Below, one piece after another: positions 46,189-54,479 of a stretch of DNA of 64,000 nucleotides. Position 1 is the stretch's first letter, and every line of letters starts with the position of its first letter. Made by a program: the position numbers and the translations under genes. Under the pieces are notes generated by a model, which worked only from the letters and a program-made list of their open reading frames with translations, was not told where the DNA came from and did not search any database. Source of the DNA: a virus; IMG/VR virus record IMGVR_UViG_3300037189_012887, positions 86,649 to 150,648 of that record. One strand, written 5' to 3'.

Positions 46189-46818
46189 ATGAAGCAAGAA
46201 AAGTATGGTTTCGTCTATATCTGGTATGATAAGAGAAATAAGATGTTCTATATTGGTTCTCACTGGGGAACCGAAGATGATGAGTATATTTGCTCATCTC
46301 CAAAGATGCTGAGAGCTTATGCACGTAGACCACAAGACTTTAAGAGACGAATAATTAAGAGAGGTTTTGACAATCGTCCTGAACTTCTTAAAGAAGAAGA
46401 TAGATGGTTAAAGATGATAGATCCATCTAAAACACTCAACAATAATAAACGTCTTCGCGATAGAGAAGAAAATGTTCGCTACTATAACATTAACTTAAGC
46501 GCATGGGAATCTTGGCATGCAGATAGCGAACTAAAGAAGACAGTAGGTCAGAAGATCTCAGCTTCTAAGAAAGGCAAGTCTACCGGTCCCTGCTCGGAGG
46601 AGACCAAGGCTAAGATAGGGAATGCCAATCGTGGTAGAAAGTTCACCGAGGAGCACCGACAGAAGCTCAGGGAAGCTAAGCTCGGAAGAACACTATCAGA
46701 AGAGCACAAGAGAAAGATTGGACAGTCAGGTATGGGTAGGGTCGGTGCATGGGCAGGTAAGACCTTTACGGAAGAGCACAGGGCTAATATCAGCAGAGGG
46801 ATGACTCTGAATAAATAA
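46189..46818 (+). CDS. GIY-YIG homing endonuclease 2 (209 aa)
   Basis: A 209-residue protein. The GIY-YIG domain (KYGFVYIWYDKRNKMFYIGSHWG, RRPQDFKRR) spans ~4-65, and NUMOD3-type repeats (CSEETKAKIGNANRGRKF, LSEEHKRKIGQSGMGR, FTEEHRANISRG) fill ~140-205. ATG 46189 is used: the upstream in-frame extension to 46087 would run through the terminator. It is close to endonuclease 1 at 29648. The first ~120 codons are AT-rich, while the repeat region is nearer to phage codon use. It is inserted directly downstream of the capsid gene. Confidence 0.9.
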   Translation: MKQEKYGFVYIWYDKRNKMFYIGSHWGTEDDEYICSSPKMLRAYARRPQDFKRRIIKRGFDNRPELLKEEDRWLKMIDPSKTLNNNKRLRDREENVRYYNINLSAWESWHADSELKKTVGQKISASKKGKSTGPCSEETKAKIGNANRGRKFTEEHRQKLREAKLGRTLSEEHKRKIGQSGMGRVGAWAGKTFTEEHRANISRGMTLNK

Positions 46819-46847
46819 CAGTAAGAGCAGGAATAATCTGCCAGACT

Positions 46848-46870
46848 GGGAGCTTCGGCTCCCCTTTTTT
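46848..46870 (+). terminator. Rho-independent terminator with UUCG loop
   Basis: GGGAGC (46848-46853) pairs with GCTCCC (46858-46863) around a TTCG tetraloop, followed by C and a run of six Ts. It ends transcripts of the gp23/homing-endonuclease unit. Confidence 0.9.
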
Positions 46871-46875
46871 ATTTG

Positions 46876-46883
46876 GATAAATA
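46876..46883 (+). promoter_or_regulatory. Candidate late promoter GATAAATA
   Basis: An ATAAATA core immediately after the terminator and 19 bases before ATG 46903, with SD GGAGG between. It is the last late promoter before the early-gene region. Confidence 0.55.
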
Positions 46884-46902
46884 GTGTCAGTGGAGGTATA
46901 AT

Positions 46903-47427
46903 ATGTCAGCTATAAAAGACCTACCGAGCAACCCGAATTTCCTATCGCCTCTTAACTTTACGTTCAAGGTCAGGCGAGCACCTCACCTGAACTTCTTTAT
47001 CCAAGAAGCAAAGATTCCGGGCATCGCTATCCAGCCTACTATGATCGCAAATCCACTTATCCGAGTTCCCTACTCAGGAGATCACATCGACTACGATCCC
47101 CTAGTGATCTCGTACAAGGTCGACGAGGACCTTCAGAACTACCTTGAGATCTACAACTGGCTCGTCGGTCTCGGTACTCCCGAGAGCCTACAGCAGTACG
47201 CTGATCTTGAAGCCCAGCCCTCCATGCTCGGTGGTGGTATCAAGTCAGACCTTGATCTGGTAATTTTGTCATCATCAAAGAATCCAAACTACTCGATAAC
47301 CTACGTGGACGCGTTCCCTATCTCTATCGACGGCTTGAGCTTCGACACCACCAGGACCGACGTGGACTACATATCCACTACCGTTACTTTCAAATATACC
47401 TCATATAAGATCAACAAATTGTATTGA
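46903..47427 (+). CDS. Tube-fold tail protein (gp48/gp54-like; annotated place of gp3)
   Basis: A 174-residue protein with the tail-tube fold pattern. IDYDPLVISYKVDEDLQNYLEIYNWL corresponds to T4 gp54 DPLVISFRMDSEACNYRAMQDWV, and FPISIDGLSFDTT...STTVTFKY corresponds to its IPISVSAPELSYD...TTFDVTFAY. In T4, gp48 and gp54 start the tube on the baseplate. In related phages the gene between gp23 and uvsY is often called gp3 (tube terminator). I see tube-initiator-like sequence, so the exact role is open. It has a late promoter, and its stop overlaps an early promoter. Confidence 0.65.
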   Translation: MSAIKDLPSNPNFLSPLNFTFKVRRAPHLNFFIQEAKIPGIAIQPTMIANPLIRVPYSGDHIDYDPLVISYKVDEDLQNYLEIYNWLVGLGTPESLQQYADLEAQPSMLGGGIKSDLDLVILSSSKNPNYSITYVDAFPISIDGLSFDTTRTDVDYISTTVTFKYTSYKINKLY

Positions 47428-47451
47428 CAAAATCTCCTACTGGTGTATAAT
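47424..47451 (+). promoter_or_regulatory. Early sigma-70-type promoter before uvsY
   Basis: TTGACA (47424) - 16 bases - TATAAT (47446-47451). The -35 box overlaps the stop codon of the tail gene. It marks the switch from late structural to early DNA-metabolism genes. Confidence 0.8.
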
Positions 47452-47487
47452 AAGTCTATACCAAATCAACAGTAGCATGGAGTCAGT

Positions 47488-47922
47488 ATGACGCTTGATG
47501 AGATCATGGAGATGTGGTCCAAGGACTGCGACATCGACAGGACTGAGCTGGCTGAGGAGAGTCTTAGGATCCCTCAGCTTCACAGTAAGTACTACAAGAT
47601 GTACTCGCAGGAGCGACTTAGGCTCAAGAAGCTTGAGTCAGAGTTCAAGGTGCTCAAGCTCGAGAAGCACGAGTTCTATACTCAGGGACCCAGTCAGGAG
47701 ACCAAGGACCGCGGGTGGGAGATGCCTGCTCGAGGTCTCATCCTCAAGGCTGACGTACCCATGTACATGGAGGCAGACCCGCACATCGTCGAGCTCAGCC
47801 TGAAGATCGGCTACCAGCAGGAGAAGGTCGACTACCTGGAGAGCGCCATCAAGTCCCTGCTAAATAGAGGGTACGCTATCAAGAACGCCATCGACTGGCA
47901 TAGGTTTACTAATGGGGCATAG
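47488..47922 (+). CDS. uvsY: UvsY recombination mediator
   Basis: A 144-residue protein; T4 UvsY has 137. The helical pattern with LDEIMEMWSKDCDIDRTEL at the start, HSKYYKMYSQERLRLKKLE and a C-terminal KVDYLESAIKSLLNRGYAIKNAIDW is typical. UvsY loads UvsX recombinase on gp32-coated single strands. It is directly followed by uvsW, as in T4. A sigma-70-type promoter lies 36 bases upstream. Confidence 0.92.
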   Translation: MTLDEIMEMWSKDCDIDRTELAEESLRIPQLHSKYYKMYSQERLRLKKLESEFKVLKLEKHEFYTQGPSQETKDRGWEMPARGLILKADVPMYMEADPHIVELSLKIGYQQEKVDYLESAIKSLLNRGYAIKNAIDWHRFTNGA

Positions 47923-49377
47923 ATGAGTGAAGTAGTCAGGATCGAGTACCACGACGAGACGCACATGAAGGTAGTGTGCGATCCGGGAGTGGCCTATGAG
48001 CTCAACGACTACTTCACCTTCGACGTCCCCGGCGCCAAGTTCATGCCGGCCTACAGGAACAAGATGTGGGACGGCAAGATCCGCCTGTTCAACGTCATGT
48101 CCTGCCTGCTCTACGTGGGACTGATCGGCTACGTAGAGAAGTTCTGCAGCGACAGGGACTACGAGTTCGAGCTCGACGCTCCTCAGTACGAGCCCGAGGA
48201 GTTCTCCCTCAAGGAGGCAAACGACTTCATAGAGAAGCTCGGCCCCAAGATGAAGCCGAGGGACTACCAGATGGACGCGTTCGTCCACGCGGTCAGGAGC
48301 AAGAGAGCGCTGCTGCTCTCACCCACCGCCTCCGGCAAGTCGTTCATCATCTACCTGATCATGAGGTACTACAGCGCAAAGACCCTCATCATCGTGCCGA
48401 CTACCTCTCTCGTCAGCCAGCTCGCCAGCGACTTCGCCGACTACGGCTTCGACTCCGACGCTAACGTCCATCGCATCTTCGGTGGACAGGATAAGCAGAC
48501 AGACAGGCCGGTCACCATCTCGACTTGGCAGAGCATATACAAGCTTCCTAAGAGCTACTTCGACCAGTTCGACGTCGTGATCGGAGACGAGGCCCACCTG
48601 TTCAAGGCCAAGTCGATGCAGTCGATCATGTCGAAGCTCACAGGCTGCGCCTTCAGGTTCGGATTCACGGGCACGCTCGACGGCACCCAGACCCACAAGC
48701 TCGTCCTGGAGGGTCTGTTCGGTCCGGTCAGGAAGGTCACCACCACCGCCGAGCTTATCGAGAAGGGAACCATCGCCGAGCTTACTATCAAGGCGATAGT
48801 CCTGAAGTACCCCGACGACATCAGGAAGCTGATGACCAAGGCCGACTACAAGAACGAGATGGACTACCTAGTCAACTGTCGAGCGAGAAACAAGTTCATC
48901 AGGAATCTGGTCTTATCGCTGGAGGGTAACACTCTCCTCTTATTCCAGCTTGTTGACAAACACGGAAAAGTATTGTATAATGACATCAAGAATGAAGCTG
49001 GTGATAGACCGGTCTTCTTCGTTTCGGGAGCAGTAGATGCTGAGGCGCGTGAGGAAATTCGTAGAATCGTTGAGTCTGAGAAGTCCGCGATTGTGGTTGC
49101 TAGCTACGGTACTTTTAGTACCGGAGTTAATATTCGTAATCTGCATAACGTTGTATTCGCTAGTCCTTCGAAGTCAAGGGTGAGAAACCTCCAGTCCATC
49201 GGCCGCGGGCTTCGTAAGTCTGAGACCAAGTCGTCTGTCACACTGTACGACATCGCCGACGACCTGACGTGGAAGAGTCGCAAGAACTTCACACTGCTCC
49301 ACTTCGTCGAGCGCGTAAAGATCTACAATGAAGAGAAGTTTAACTACAAGGTGTATAGCGTGGGAATTAAAGCATGA
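47923..49377 (+). CDS. uvsW: UvsW-type DNA/RNA helicase
   Basis: A 484-residue SF2 helicase; T4 UvsW has 503. Motif I SPTASGKS is at 133-140, the DEAH box GDEAHLF at ~213, motif III GFTGTL at ~235 and motif VI QSIGRGLRKSE at ~425. The N-terminal ~90 residues are the UvsW substrate-binding domain. It remodels recombination and replication intermediates and ends R-loop-primed replication. The codon use between about 48930 and 49180 shifts to AT-rich codons where an internal early promoter lies. The stop overlaps the gp55 start (ATGA). Confidence 0.95.
   Translation: MSEVVRIEYHDETHMKVVCDPGVAYELNDYFTFDVPGAKFMPAYRNKMWDGKIRLFNVMSCLLYVGLIGYVEKFCSDRDYEFELDAPQYEPEEFSLKEANDFIEKLGPKMKPRDYQMDAFVHAVRSKRALLLSPTASGKSFIIYLIMRYYSAKTLIIVPTTSLVSQLASDFADYGFDSDANVHRIFGGQDKQTDRPVTISTWQSIYKLPKSYFDQFDVVIGDEAHLFKAKSMQSIMSKLTGCAFRFGFTGTLDGTQTHKLVLEGLFGPVRKVTTTAELIEKGTIAELTIKAIVLKYPDDIRKLMTKADYKNEMDYLVNCRARNKFIRNLVLSLEGNTLLLFQLVDKHGKVLYNDIKNEAGDRPVFFVSGAVDAEAREEIRRIVESEKSAIVVASYGTFSTGVNIRNLHNVVFASPSKSRVRNLQSIGRGLRKSETKSSVTLYDIADDLTWKSRKNFTLLHFVERVKIYNEEKFNYKVYSVGIKA
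48953..48981 (+). promoter_or_regulatory. Consensus early promoter inside uvsW, serving gp55
   Basis: A perfect TTGACA-N17-TATAAT (48953-48958, 48976-48981) inside the uvsW coding sequence, about 390 bases before gp55. Confidence 0.8.
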
Positions 49378-49955
49378 TATCGAAGCCTAGGGCCAAGAGG
49401 CACTACGTCAACAATCGAGACTTCTTCGAGGCCATGGTCAAGTACAAGGCCGACTGCAAGGTAGCAGACGAGGCGGGCAAGGGTAAGCCGCAGGTGCCGA
49501 GGTACGTCGGAGAGTGTCTCATGATGATCTGTGAGAAGCTGTCTACGAAGCCGAACTTCATGAGCTACTCGTACCGCGACGAGATGATCGCCGACGGCAT
49601 CGAGAACTGTCTGGCGTCGGTCGACAACTTCAACCCCGACAGGTCCACCAACCCGTTCGCGTACTTTACTCAGATCGCTTGGAACGCCTTCATTCGAAGG
49701 ATCACCAAGGAGAAGAAGCAGTCCTATATCAAGCACAAGAACTTCGAGAACTCCGGCATCATGGACGAGCTGTGGGACTCGGGCGTAGACGGCGGGTCTC
49801 ACTCGATCCAGTCTAAGCACAACCACTACTCGGACGACATCATTCGAAACTTTGAGTCAAAGCTGACTAAGAGTAAGAAGCGTACTAAGACCGGTATTGA
49901 GAAGTTCCTGGAACCAACTGAAGAGCTCGTAAATGAAGATAGCGCTGATATTTGA
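49374..49955 (+). CDS. gp55: Late-transcription sigma factor gp55
   Basis: A 193-residue protein; T4 gp55 has 185. The core YRDEMIADGIENCLASVDNFNPDRSTNPFAYFTQIAWNAFIRRI is a reduced sigma region 2, as in gp55. It directs host RNA polymerase to ATAAATA-type late promoters with the help of the sliding clamp (63386, at the end of this window). Its presence validates the late promoters listed here. ATG overlaps the uvsW stop. Confidence 0.95.
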   Translation: MISKPRAKRHYVNNRDFFEAMVKYKADCKVADEAGKGKPQVPRYVGECLMMICEKLSTKPNFMSYSYRDEMIADGIENCLASVDNFNPDRSTNPFAYFTQIAWNAFIRRITKEKKQSYIKHKNFENSGIMDELWDSGVDGGSHSIQSKHNHYSDDIIRNFESKLTKSKKRTKTGIEKFLEPTEELVNEDSADI

Positions 49956-49973
49956 CAACTGTAAGGATTATTC

Positions 49974-51035
49974 ATGCGTATAGCTTTGATCACAGATACT
50001 CACTGGGGAGTCCGCAACGACAACGCGATCTTCTACGACTACACCAAGCAGTTCCTCGACAAGGTATTCTTTCCACTCATCGATGCAGAGGGGATCGACA
50101 CCGTCATCCACCTAGGCGACCTAGTCGACCGCAGAAAGTACATAAACTTCTTGACGGCTAAGCGTCTCAGGGAAGACTTCATGCAGCCGATCAAGGACCG
50201 CGGCATCGACTTCCACCTGATCCTCGGCAACCACGACGTCTACTACAAGAACACCAACGACGTCAACGCCATCGCCGAGCTGTACGGCGAGGTCAAGCGT
50301 TACGAGCGCGCCGAAGAGGTCACCATCGGCGACTCCAAGATGCTGTTCATCCCATGGATCACAGCGGACAACCGCGAGCACTCAATCGACATGATCAAGA
50401 AGTCAAGCGCCCCGATCGCCCTAGGACATCTCGAGCTCAATGGCTTTGAGATGTTCAGGGGCAGCATCAGCACGCACGGCGAGGACGCGTCGATGTTCGA
50501 CAAGTTCGACATGGTATGCTCCGGTCACTTCCATCACAAGTCTACTACCGGCAACATCAACTACCTAGGAAGCCACAGCGAGTTCACATGGTCAGACTTC
50601 GACGACGATCGCGGGTTTCATATCTTAGATACCAAGACGAGAAGCCTAGGCTTCGTCCGCAACCCGTACACCGTCTTCAAGAAGATCTGGTACAACGACG
50701 AGGACACTAAGTTCTCCATCGACTTCATCACTAACTACGACTACGCGTCGTTTACCAAGAAGATCGTCAAGGTCATAGTCCAGAACAAGTCCAACCCCTA
50801 CCTCTTCGACATGTTCATCGACAACATCGAGAAAGCTGGTCCAAGTCAGCTTCAGATCGTCGAAGACCACCTCAACCTGAACATTGAGGACGAGGGCGAC
50901 ATCGTCAAGGAAGCCGAGGATACCATGACGATCTTCAAGAAGTACATTGAGCAGATCAACACCACCAAGGTCGACAAGCCTAGACTTGAGATGGTGATCC
51001 AGAATCTTTATAATGAGGCTCTAAGCGTAGAATGA
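49974..51035 (+). CDS. gp47: gp47, nuclease subunit of the gp46/47 recombination complex (Mre11/SbcD-like)
   Basis: A 353-residue calcineurin-like phosphoesterase; T4 gp47 has 339. Metal-binding motifs appear in order: DTHWG (8), HLGDLVDRR (~45), LGNHD (~82), GHLEL (~145) and GHFHH (~183). With the gp46 ATPase it resects DNA ends for recombination-dependent replication. An HNH gene now separates it from gp46, although the two genes are normally neighbours. Confidence 0.95.
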   Translation: MRIALITDTHWGVRNDNAIFYDYTKQFLDKVFFPLIDAEGIDTVIHLGDLVDRRKYINFLTAKRLREDFMQPIKDRGIDFHLILGNHDVYYKNTNDVNAIAELYGEVKRYERAEEVTIGDSKMLFIPWITADNREHSIDMIKKSSAPIALGHLELNGFEMFRGSISTHGEDASMFDKFDMVCSGHFHHKSTTGNINYLGSHSEFTWSDFDDDRGFHILDTKTRSLGFVRNPYTVFKKIWYNDEDTKFSIDFITNYDYASFTKKIVKVIVQNKSNPYLFDMFIDNIEKAGPSQLQIVEDHLNLNIEDEGDIVKEAEDTMTIFKKYIEQINTTKVDKPRLEMVIQNLYNEALSVE

Positions 51036-51065
51036 TTACCTTCCATGATATAAAGATTGTATTTT

Positions 51066-51073
51066 AATAAATA
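51066..51073 (+). promoter_or_regulatory. Candidate late promoter AATAAATA before the HNH gene
   Basis: An ATAAATA core 27 bases before ATG 51101. AATAAA (51066-51071) can pair with TTTATT (51083-51088), but unlike the GIY-YIG genes the SD GGAGG (51091-51096 region) is just outside the stem. Confidence 0.45.
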
Positions 51074-51100
51074 TAATCAAATTTTATTGTGGAGGATAAT

Positions 51101-51697
51101 ATGCCAGCAGGAGTCTATGAGAGAACAGAAGAAATAAAGCAGAGACAAAGTAAAAAAATGAAAGAGAAGATCAAAGAATATAACTTCTCTGAAATTAACT
51201 TGAAGAGAAAAAAGACTATTGAAGAAAAAGGAATAAAAATCGGCAGGCCGGAAACCAAAGTGCTTCAGATAAAATTATGTAGTGTATGTGATAAAGAATA
51301 TAGTACAAAAAATGATTCTAAGTTTTGCTGCAAAGAATGTTATTGGAAATCTAGAAAAGGTAAGCCTGTATGTGATTCTGAAATTCTTAAGAATATGGAT
51401 AGATCGTATCAAAAGAATGATGACTGGTCACAATGGCTTAAAAAAGATGATCTTCCTGAGTTTAAGAAATATTCGGGAAAAGTGAGAAGGTTGAGTGAGA
51501 AAAATTACGCAATGAACGCAGATAAAATAAATCCAAATAACTATCCTAGAACTATATGCGGAGTTGAAGGCGGTTATCAATTAGACCATATAAAATCTCT
51601 AAGACATTGCTTTGATGAAAATATATCCATAGAACAAGCTGCAAGTGTTGATAATTTACAGCTTTTACCATGGAAAGAAAACTTGAGAAAGAGATAG
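51101..51697 (+). CDS. HNH homing endonuclease (198 aa)
   Basis: A 198-residue, Lys-rich protein. Four cysteines (CSVCDKEY...FCCKEC) at ~63-86 form a zinc-finger-like motif. The C-terminal HNH core reads YQLDHIKSLRHC then VDNLQLLPWKENLRKR, with the His and Asn expected for the beta-beta-alpha-metal fold. ATG 51101 follows SD GGAGGA; a GTG four codons earlier overlaps the SD and is unlikely. The DNA is far more AT-rich than gp47 and gp46 on either side, marking it as a mobile insertion between two partner genes. Confidence 0.85.
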   Translation: MPAGVYERTEEIKQRQSKKMKEKIKEYNFSEINLKRKKTIEEKGIKIGRPETKVLQIKLCSVCDKEYSTKNDSKFCCKECYWKSRKGKPVCDSEILKNMDRSYQKNDDWSQWLKKDDLPEFKKYSGKVRRLSEKNYAMNADKINPNNYPRTICGVEGGYQLDHIKSLRHCFDENISIEQAASVDNLQLLPWKENLRKR

Positions 51698-51701
51698 ACA
51701 A

Positions 51702-53414
51702 GTGGCTATAGTTTTTCATCATATACGCTATAAGAACTTCCTTTCCACCGGCAACGCGTTTACTGAGCTCGAGCTCGACAAGTCCAGCACCACGCTCATC
51801 ATCGGTGAGAACGGTGCAGGCAAGAGCACGATCCTCGACGCGCTGTCGTTCGTGCTGTTCAACAAGCCGTTCAGGAAAGTGAATAAGGGACAGCTCATCA
51901 ACTCTATCACTCGCAAGGACCTGCAGGTAGAGGTAGAGTTCACCATCGGACAGAACAGGTACCACGTCATCCGCGGCGTGAAGCCTAACCTGTTCGAGGT
52001 CTACATGAACGGTAAGCTGCTCAACCAGTCTTCCGATGTCCGCGACTACCAAGAGATCCTCGAGAAGCAGATCCTCAAGATCAACCACAAGTCGTTCTGT
52101 CAGGTGGTCGTGCTGGGCTCTGCCTCGTTCGTCCCATTCATGCAGCTGCCTACCGGCCAGCGCCGTGAGATCATCGAGGACCTTCTCGACCTGCAGATCT
52201 TCACGACCATGAACATGATCCTCAAGCAGAAGGCAGCCGAGAACGTCAACGACATCTGGAAAGCAGAGAAGGACAAGGACCTCGTCGAGGAGAAGATCAA
52301 GCTCGTCAGGGAGCACATGGCCGAGATCCAGAAGAACAGTGAGAAGCTCATCAAGGAAAAGAAAGAGCGTCTCAAGTCTACCGACTTCGAGATCTCTAAG
52401 TTCATCGAGAAGAAGTTTGAGATCGACCGCGACATCGAGAAGCTGAGTGAGAAGATCCTTGACGAAGACGCCATGAGTAAGAGAGTAAACAAGGTCTCAA
52501 AGCTCAAGCACCAGCTCGAGGCAAAGATCGCCAACTTAAACAACGACATCGAGTTCTTAAACAACCACGAGAACTGCCCTACCTGTCAGCGCAACATCGA
52601 TGAGGGCTTCAAGGCCGAGTCTATCGACAAGAAGAACGAGAACATCGCTGAGGTCAGCGCTGGACTGTCTCAGTTGACTGCCGAGTACGATAAGGTCAAC
52701 TCTCGTATCTCTGAGATCATGGAGATCCATTCAGACATCAACGCCAAGAGGATGGAGCTGCATCGAGTACTCACGAAGATCAGCAGCCTCGAGGAGTATA
52801 AGGCTCAGATCCAAGAAGAGATCGACTCGATCAAGGTGACCGAGAAAGACAAGGACACCAGCAAGCTCGACGAGCTGGTATTGGATCTTGAGAACAGCAA
52901 GCAGCTCATCGTCAGACTATCGGAAGATCAAGTACTCTATCAAGCTGCTGGCGTGCTGTTGAAAGACGGCGGCATCAAGTCGCGCATCATCAAGCAGTAC
53001 ATCCCTATCATCAACAAGCTCATCAGCAAGTACCTGAGCGCCATGGACTTCTTCGTCCAGTTCGAGCTCGACGAGAACTTCAACGAGACGATCAAGTCCC
53101 GCTACAGGGACGAGTTCAGCTATGCTTCGTTCTCGGAGGGTGAGAAGATGAGGATCAACTTGGCAGTACTGTTCACGTGGCGAGCAGTAGCCAAGCTTCG
53201 CAACTCGGTCAACACCAACATCCTTATCATGGACGAGGTCTTCGACAGCTCACTTGATGCCAGCGGTACCGAGGAGTTCATGAAGATATTAAACCAGTTG
53301 ACAAACGACGCAAACGTGTATATAATAAGCCATAAGACGGACCAGATCGTTGACAAGTTCGACAACGTTATTAGGTTCGAGAAGCACAAGAACTTTAGCA
53401 AGATGGTGGCGTGA
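51702..53414 (+). CDS. gp46: gp46, ATPase subunit of the gp46/47 complex (Rad50/SbcC-like)
   Basis: A 570-residue protein; T4 gp46 has 560. Walker A GENGAGKS is at 35-42, and two coiled-coil arms flank the zinc hook CPTCQ (~287). The ABC signature SEGEKMRINLAVLF is at ~475, and Walker B ILIMDEVFDSSLD at ~507. It drives DNA end processing with gp47. The start is GTG 51702, four bases after the HNH stop, so the insertion has replaced the original leader. The stop overlaps the next ATG. Confidence 0.95.
   Translation: MAIVFHHIRYKNFLSTGNAFTELELDKSSTTLIIGENGAGKSTILDALSFVLFNKPFRKVNKGQLINSITRKDLQVEVEFTIGQNRYHVIRGVKPNLFEVYMNGKLLNQSSDVRDYQEILEKQILKINHKSFCQVVVLGSASFVPFMQLPTGQRREIIEDLLDLQIFTTMNMILKQKAAENVNDIWKAEKDKDLVEEKIKLVREHMAEIQKNSEKLIKEKKERLKSTDFEISKFIEKKFEIDRDIEKLSEKILDEDAMSKRVNKVSKLKHQLEAKIANLNNDIEFLNNHENCPTCQRNIDEGFKAESIDKKNENIAEVSAGLSQLTAEYDKVNSRISEIMEIHSDINAKRMELHRVLTKISSLEEYKAQIQEEIDSIKVTEKDKDTSKLDELVLDLENSKQLIVRLSEDQVLYQAAGVLLKDGGIKSRIIKQYIPIINKLISKYLSAMDFFVQFELDENFNETIKSRYRDEFSYASFSEGEKMRINLAVLFTWRAVAKLRNSVNTNILIMDEVFDSSLDASGTEEFMKILNQLTNDANVYIISHKTDQIVDKFDNVIRFEKHKNFSKMVA
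53298..53326 (+). promoter_or_regulatory. Consensus early promoter in the 3' end of gp46
   Basis: A perfect TTGACA-N17-TATAAT (53298-53303, 53321-53326), 88 bases before the peptide deformylase start. Confidence 0.8.
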
Positions 53415-53890
53415 TGGAACTAATCTCGAGTAGCAACCCAATACTGACTAAGCCGTGTATCCCGTTTGACTTCAGCAACCCTCCGTTTGATCCGATTGAG
53501 TTCTCAGTCGAGCTGGTAAAGACCATGATCGACAGCAACGGAGTCGGTCTGGCAGCCAACCAAGTAGGTACCGGCTACCGCGTCTTCGCTATGAGGGCTC
53601 AGCCGCAGAACTTGGTGTGCTTCAACCCTAAGATCGTCCACCACAGCGTGGAGGAGGTACTCCTTGAAGAGAGCTGCCTATCCTATCCTGGACTGATCGT
53701 CAAGGTCAAGCGACCGCAGCACATCCGAGTACGGTTCACTCAGCCGAACGGCGACACCCGTACCGAGACCTACACGGGTATGACCGCTCGCATCTTCCAG
53801 CACGAGCTCGACCACCTCGACGGTGTCTTGTTCTACAACCGCGCCAACCTCTACCACCGCGAGCAAGCTTTTAGAAAGTGGAAACGATGA
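53414..53890 (+). CDS. def: Peptide deformylase
   Basis: A 158-residue enzyme with the three deformylase motifs: GVGLAANQVG (43-52), EESCLSYPG (86-93; usually EGCLS, so the Gly is Ser here) and FQHELDHLDG (129-137). Cys88, His130 and His134 bind the metal, and Glu131 is catalytic. It removes formyl groups from nascent proteins. Phage versions are common in marine myoviruses, where they may support host chloroplast-like or phage protein turnover. ATG 53414 overlaps the gp46 stop (TGATG) and is preceded by an early promoter. Confidence 0.93.
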   Translation: MELISSSNPILTKPCIPFDFSNPPFDPIEFSVELVKTMIDSNGVGLAANQVGTGYRVFAMRAQPQNLVCFNPKIVHHSVEEVLLEESCLSYPGLIVKVKRPQHIRVRFTQPNGDTRTETYTGMTARIFQHELDHLDGVLFYNRANLYHREQAFRKWKR

Positions 53891-54423
53891 ACATCTTCTA
53901 CATCGACGAGGACCCAATCAAGGCTGCTCAGATGATGGTCGACAAGCACGTCGTCAAGATGATCCTTGAGTCGGCTCAGCTACTCTCTACCGCGCATCGC
54001 GTACTCGACGGCAATGTCATCGCTAGCAAGACAAAGACTGGCAGAAATGCTAAGTACTGGGTATTACCAGACGAGCGTCAAGTAAAGATGTATAATGCCA
54101 CACACGTCAATCACCCATCCGCAGTATGGTGTCGAACGTCAGTAGAGAATTATCTCTGGCTAGTTGAGCACTTCTTCGCGCTCTGCGAAGAGTACACGTA
54201 TCGCTACGGCAAGCAGCACAAGTGTCAAGCCATGGGCTACTACTTACAGTCACCGCCCATGAACCTTCGCAAGCTCGGCCTAACTCCTATGCCGTCCGCG
54301 ATGGCCGACGAGTACAAGATCAGCGATGACCCGTTGACAAATTATCGTAACTATTATAAGATGGGTAAGTCTAGAATGCATAGCTGGAAGAAACGTCAAG
54401 CACCGGAGTGGATACATGTCTAA
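53887..54423 (+). CDS. Conserved phage protein of unknown function (178 aa)
   Basis: A 178-residue protein starting at ATG 53887 in an ATGA overlap with def. The pattern NIFYIDEDPIKAAQMMVDKHVVKMILE, HPSAVWCRTSVENYLWLVEH and PLTNYRNYYKMGKSRMHSW recurs in hypothetical proteins of many large phages. Conserved Asp, His, Trp and Arg residues suggest an enzyme or a nucleic-acid-binding protein, but no activity is known to me. An early-type promoter lies near its 3' end. Confidence 0.75.
   Translation: MNIFYIDEDPIKAAQMMVDKHVVKMILESAQLLSTAHRVLDGNVIASKTKTGRNAKYWVLPDERQVKMYNATHVNHPSAVWCRTSVENYLWLVEHFFALCEEYTYRYGKQHKCQAMGYYLQSPPMNLRKLGLTPMPSAMADEYKISDDPLTNYRNYYKMGKSRMHSWKKRQAPEWIHV
54334..54362 (+). 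promoter_or_regulatory. Early-type promoter upstream of homing endonuclease 3
   Basis: TTGACA (54334-54339) - 17 bases - TAAGAT (54357-54362), inside the 178-aa gene. It probably served the MazG-like gene before the endonuclease gene was inserted. Confidence 0.55.
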
Positions 54424-54450
54424 AGATTGGGTACAATAAAGAACACTTTA

Positions 54451-54458
54451 TATAAATA
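54451..54458 (+). promoter_or_regulatory. Late promoter TATAAATA of homing endonuclease gene 3
   Basis: A perfect late -10 element, overlapping the 5' arm of the 54455 hairpin and standing alone in a region otherwise controlled by early promoters. Confidence 0.75.
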
Positions 54459-54476
54459 CTTCTATCAGGAGGTATT
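54455..54476 (+). promoter_or_regulatory. RBS-sequestering hairpin before homing endonuclease gene 3
   Basis: AATACTTC (54455-54462) pairs with GAGGTATT (54469-54476), eight pairs with one G-U, loop of six. The SD AGGAGG (54467-54472) is largely in the 3' arm, seven bases before the GTG start. Confidence 0.7.
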
Positions 54477-54479
54477 CAT

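Noticed and set aside
49953-49958. TTGACA at the gp55 stop as an early promoter
   Set aside because: No acceptable -10 box at 16-18 bases spacing.
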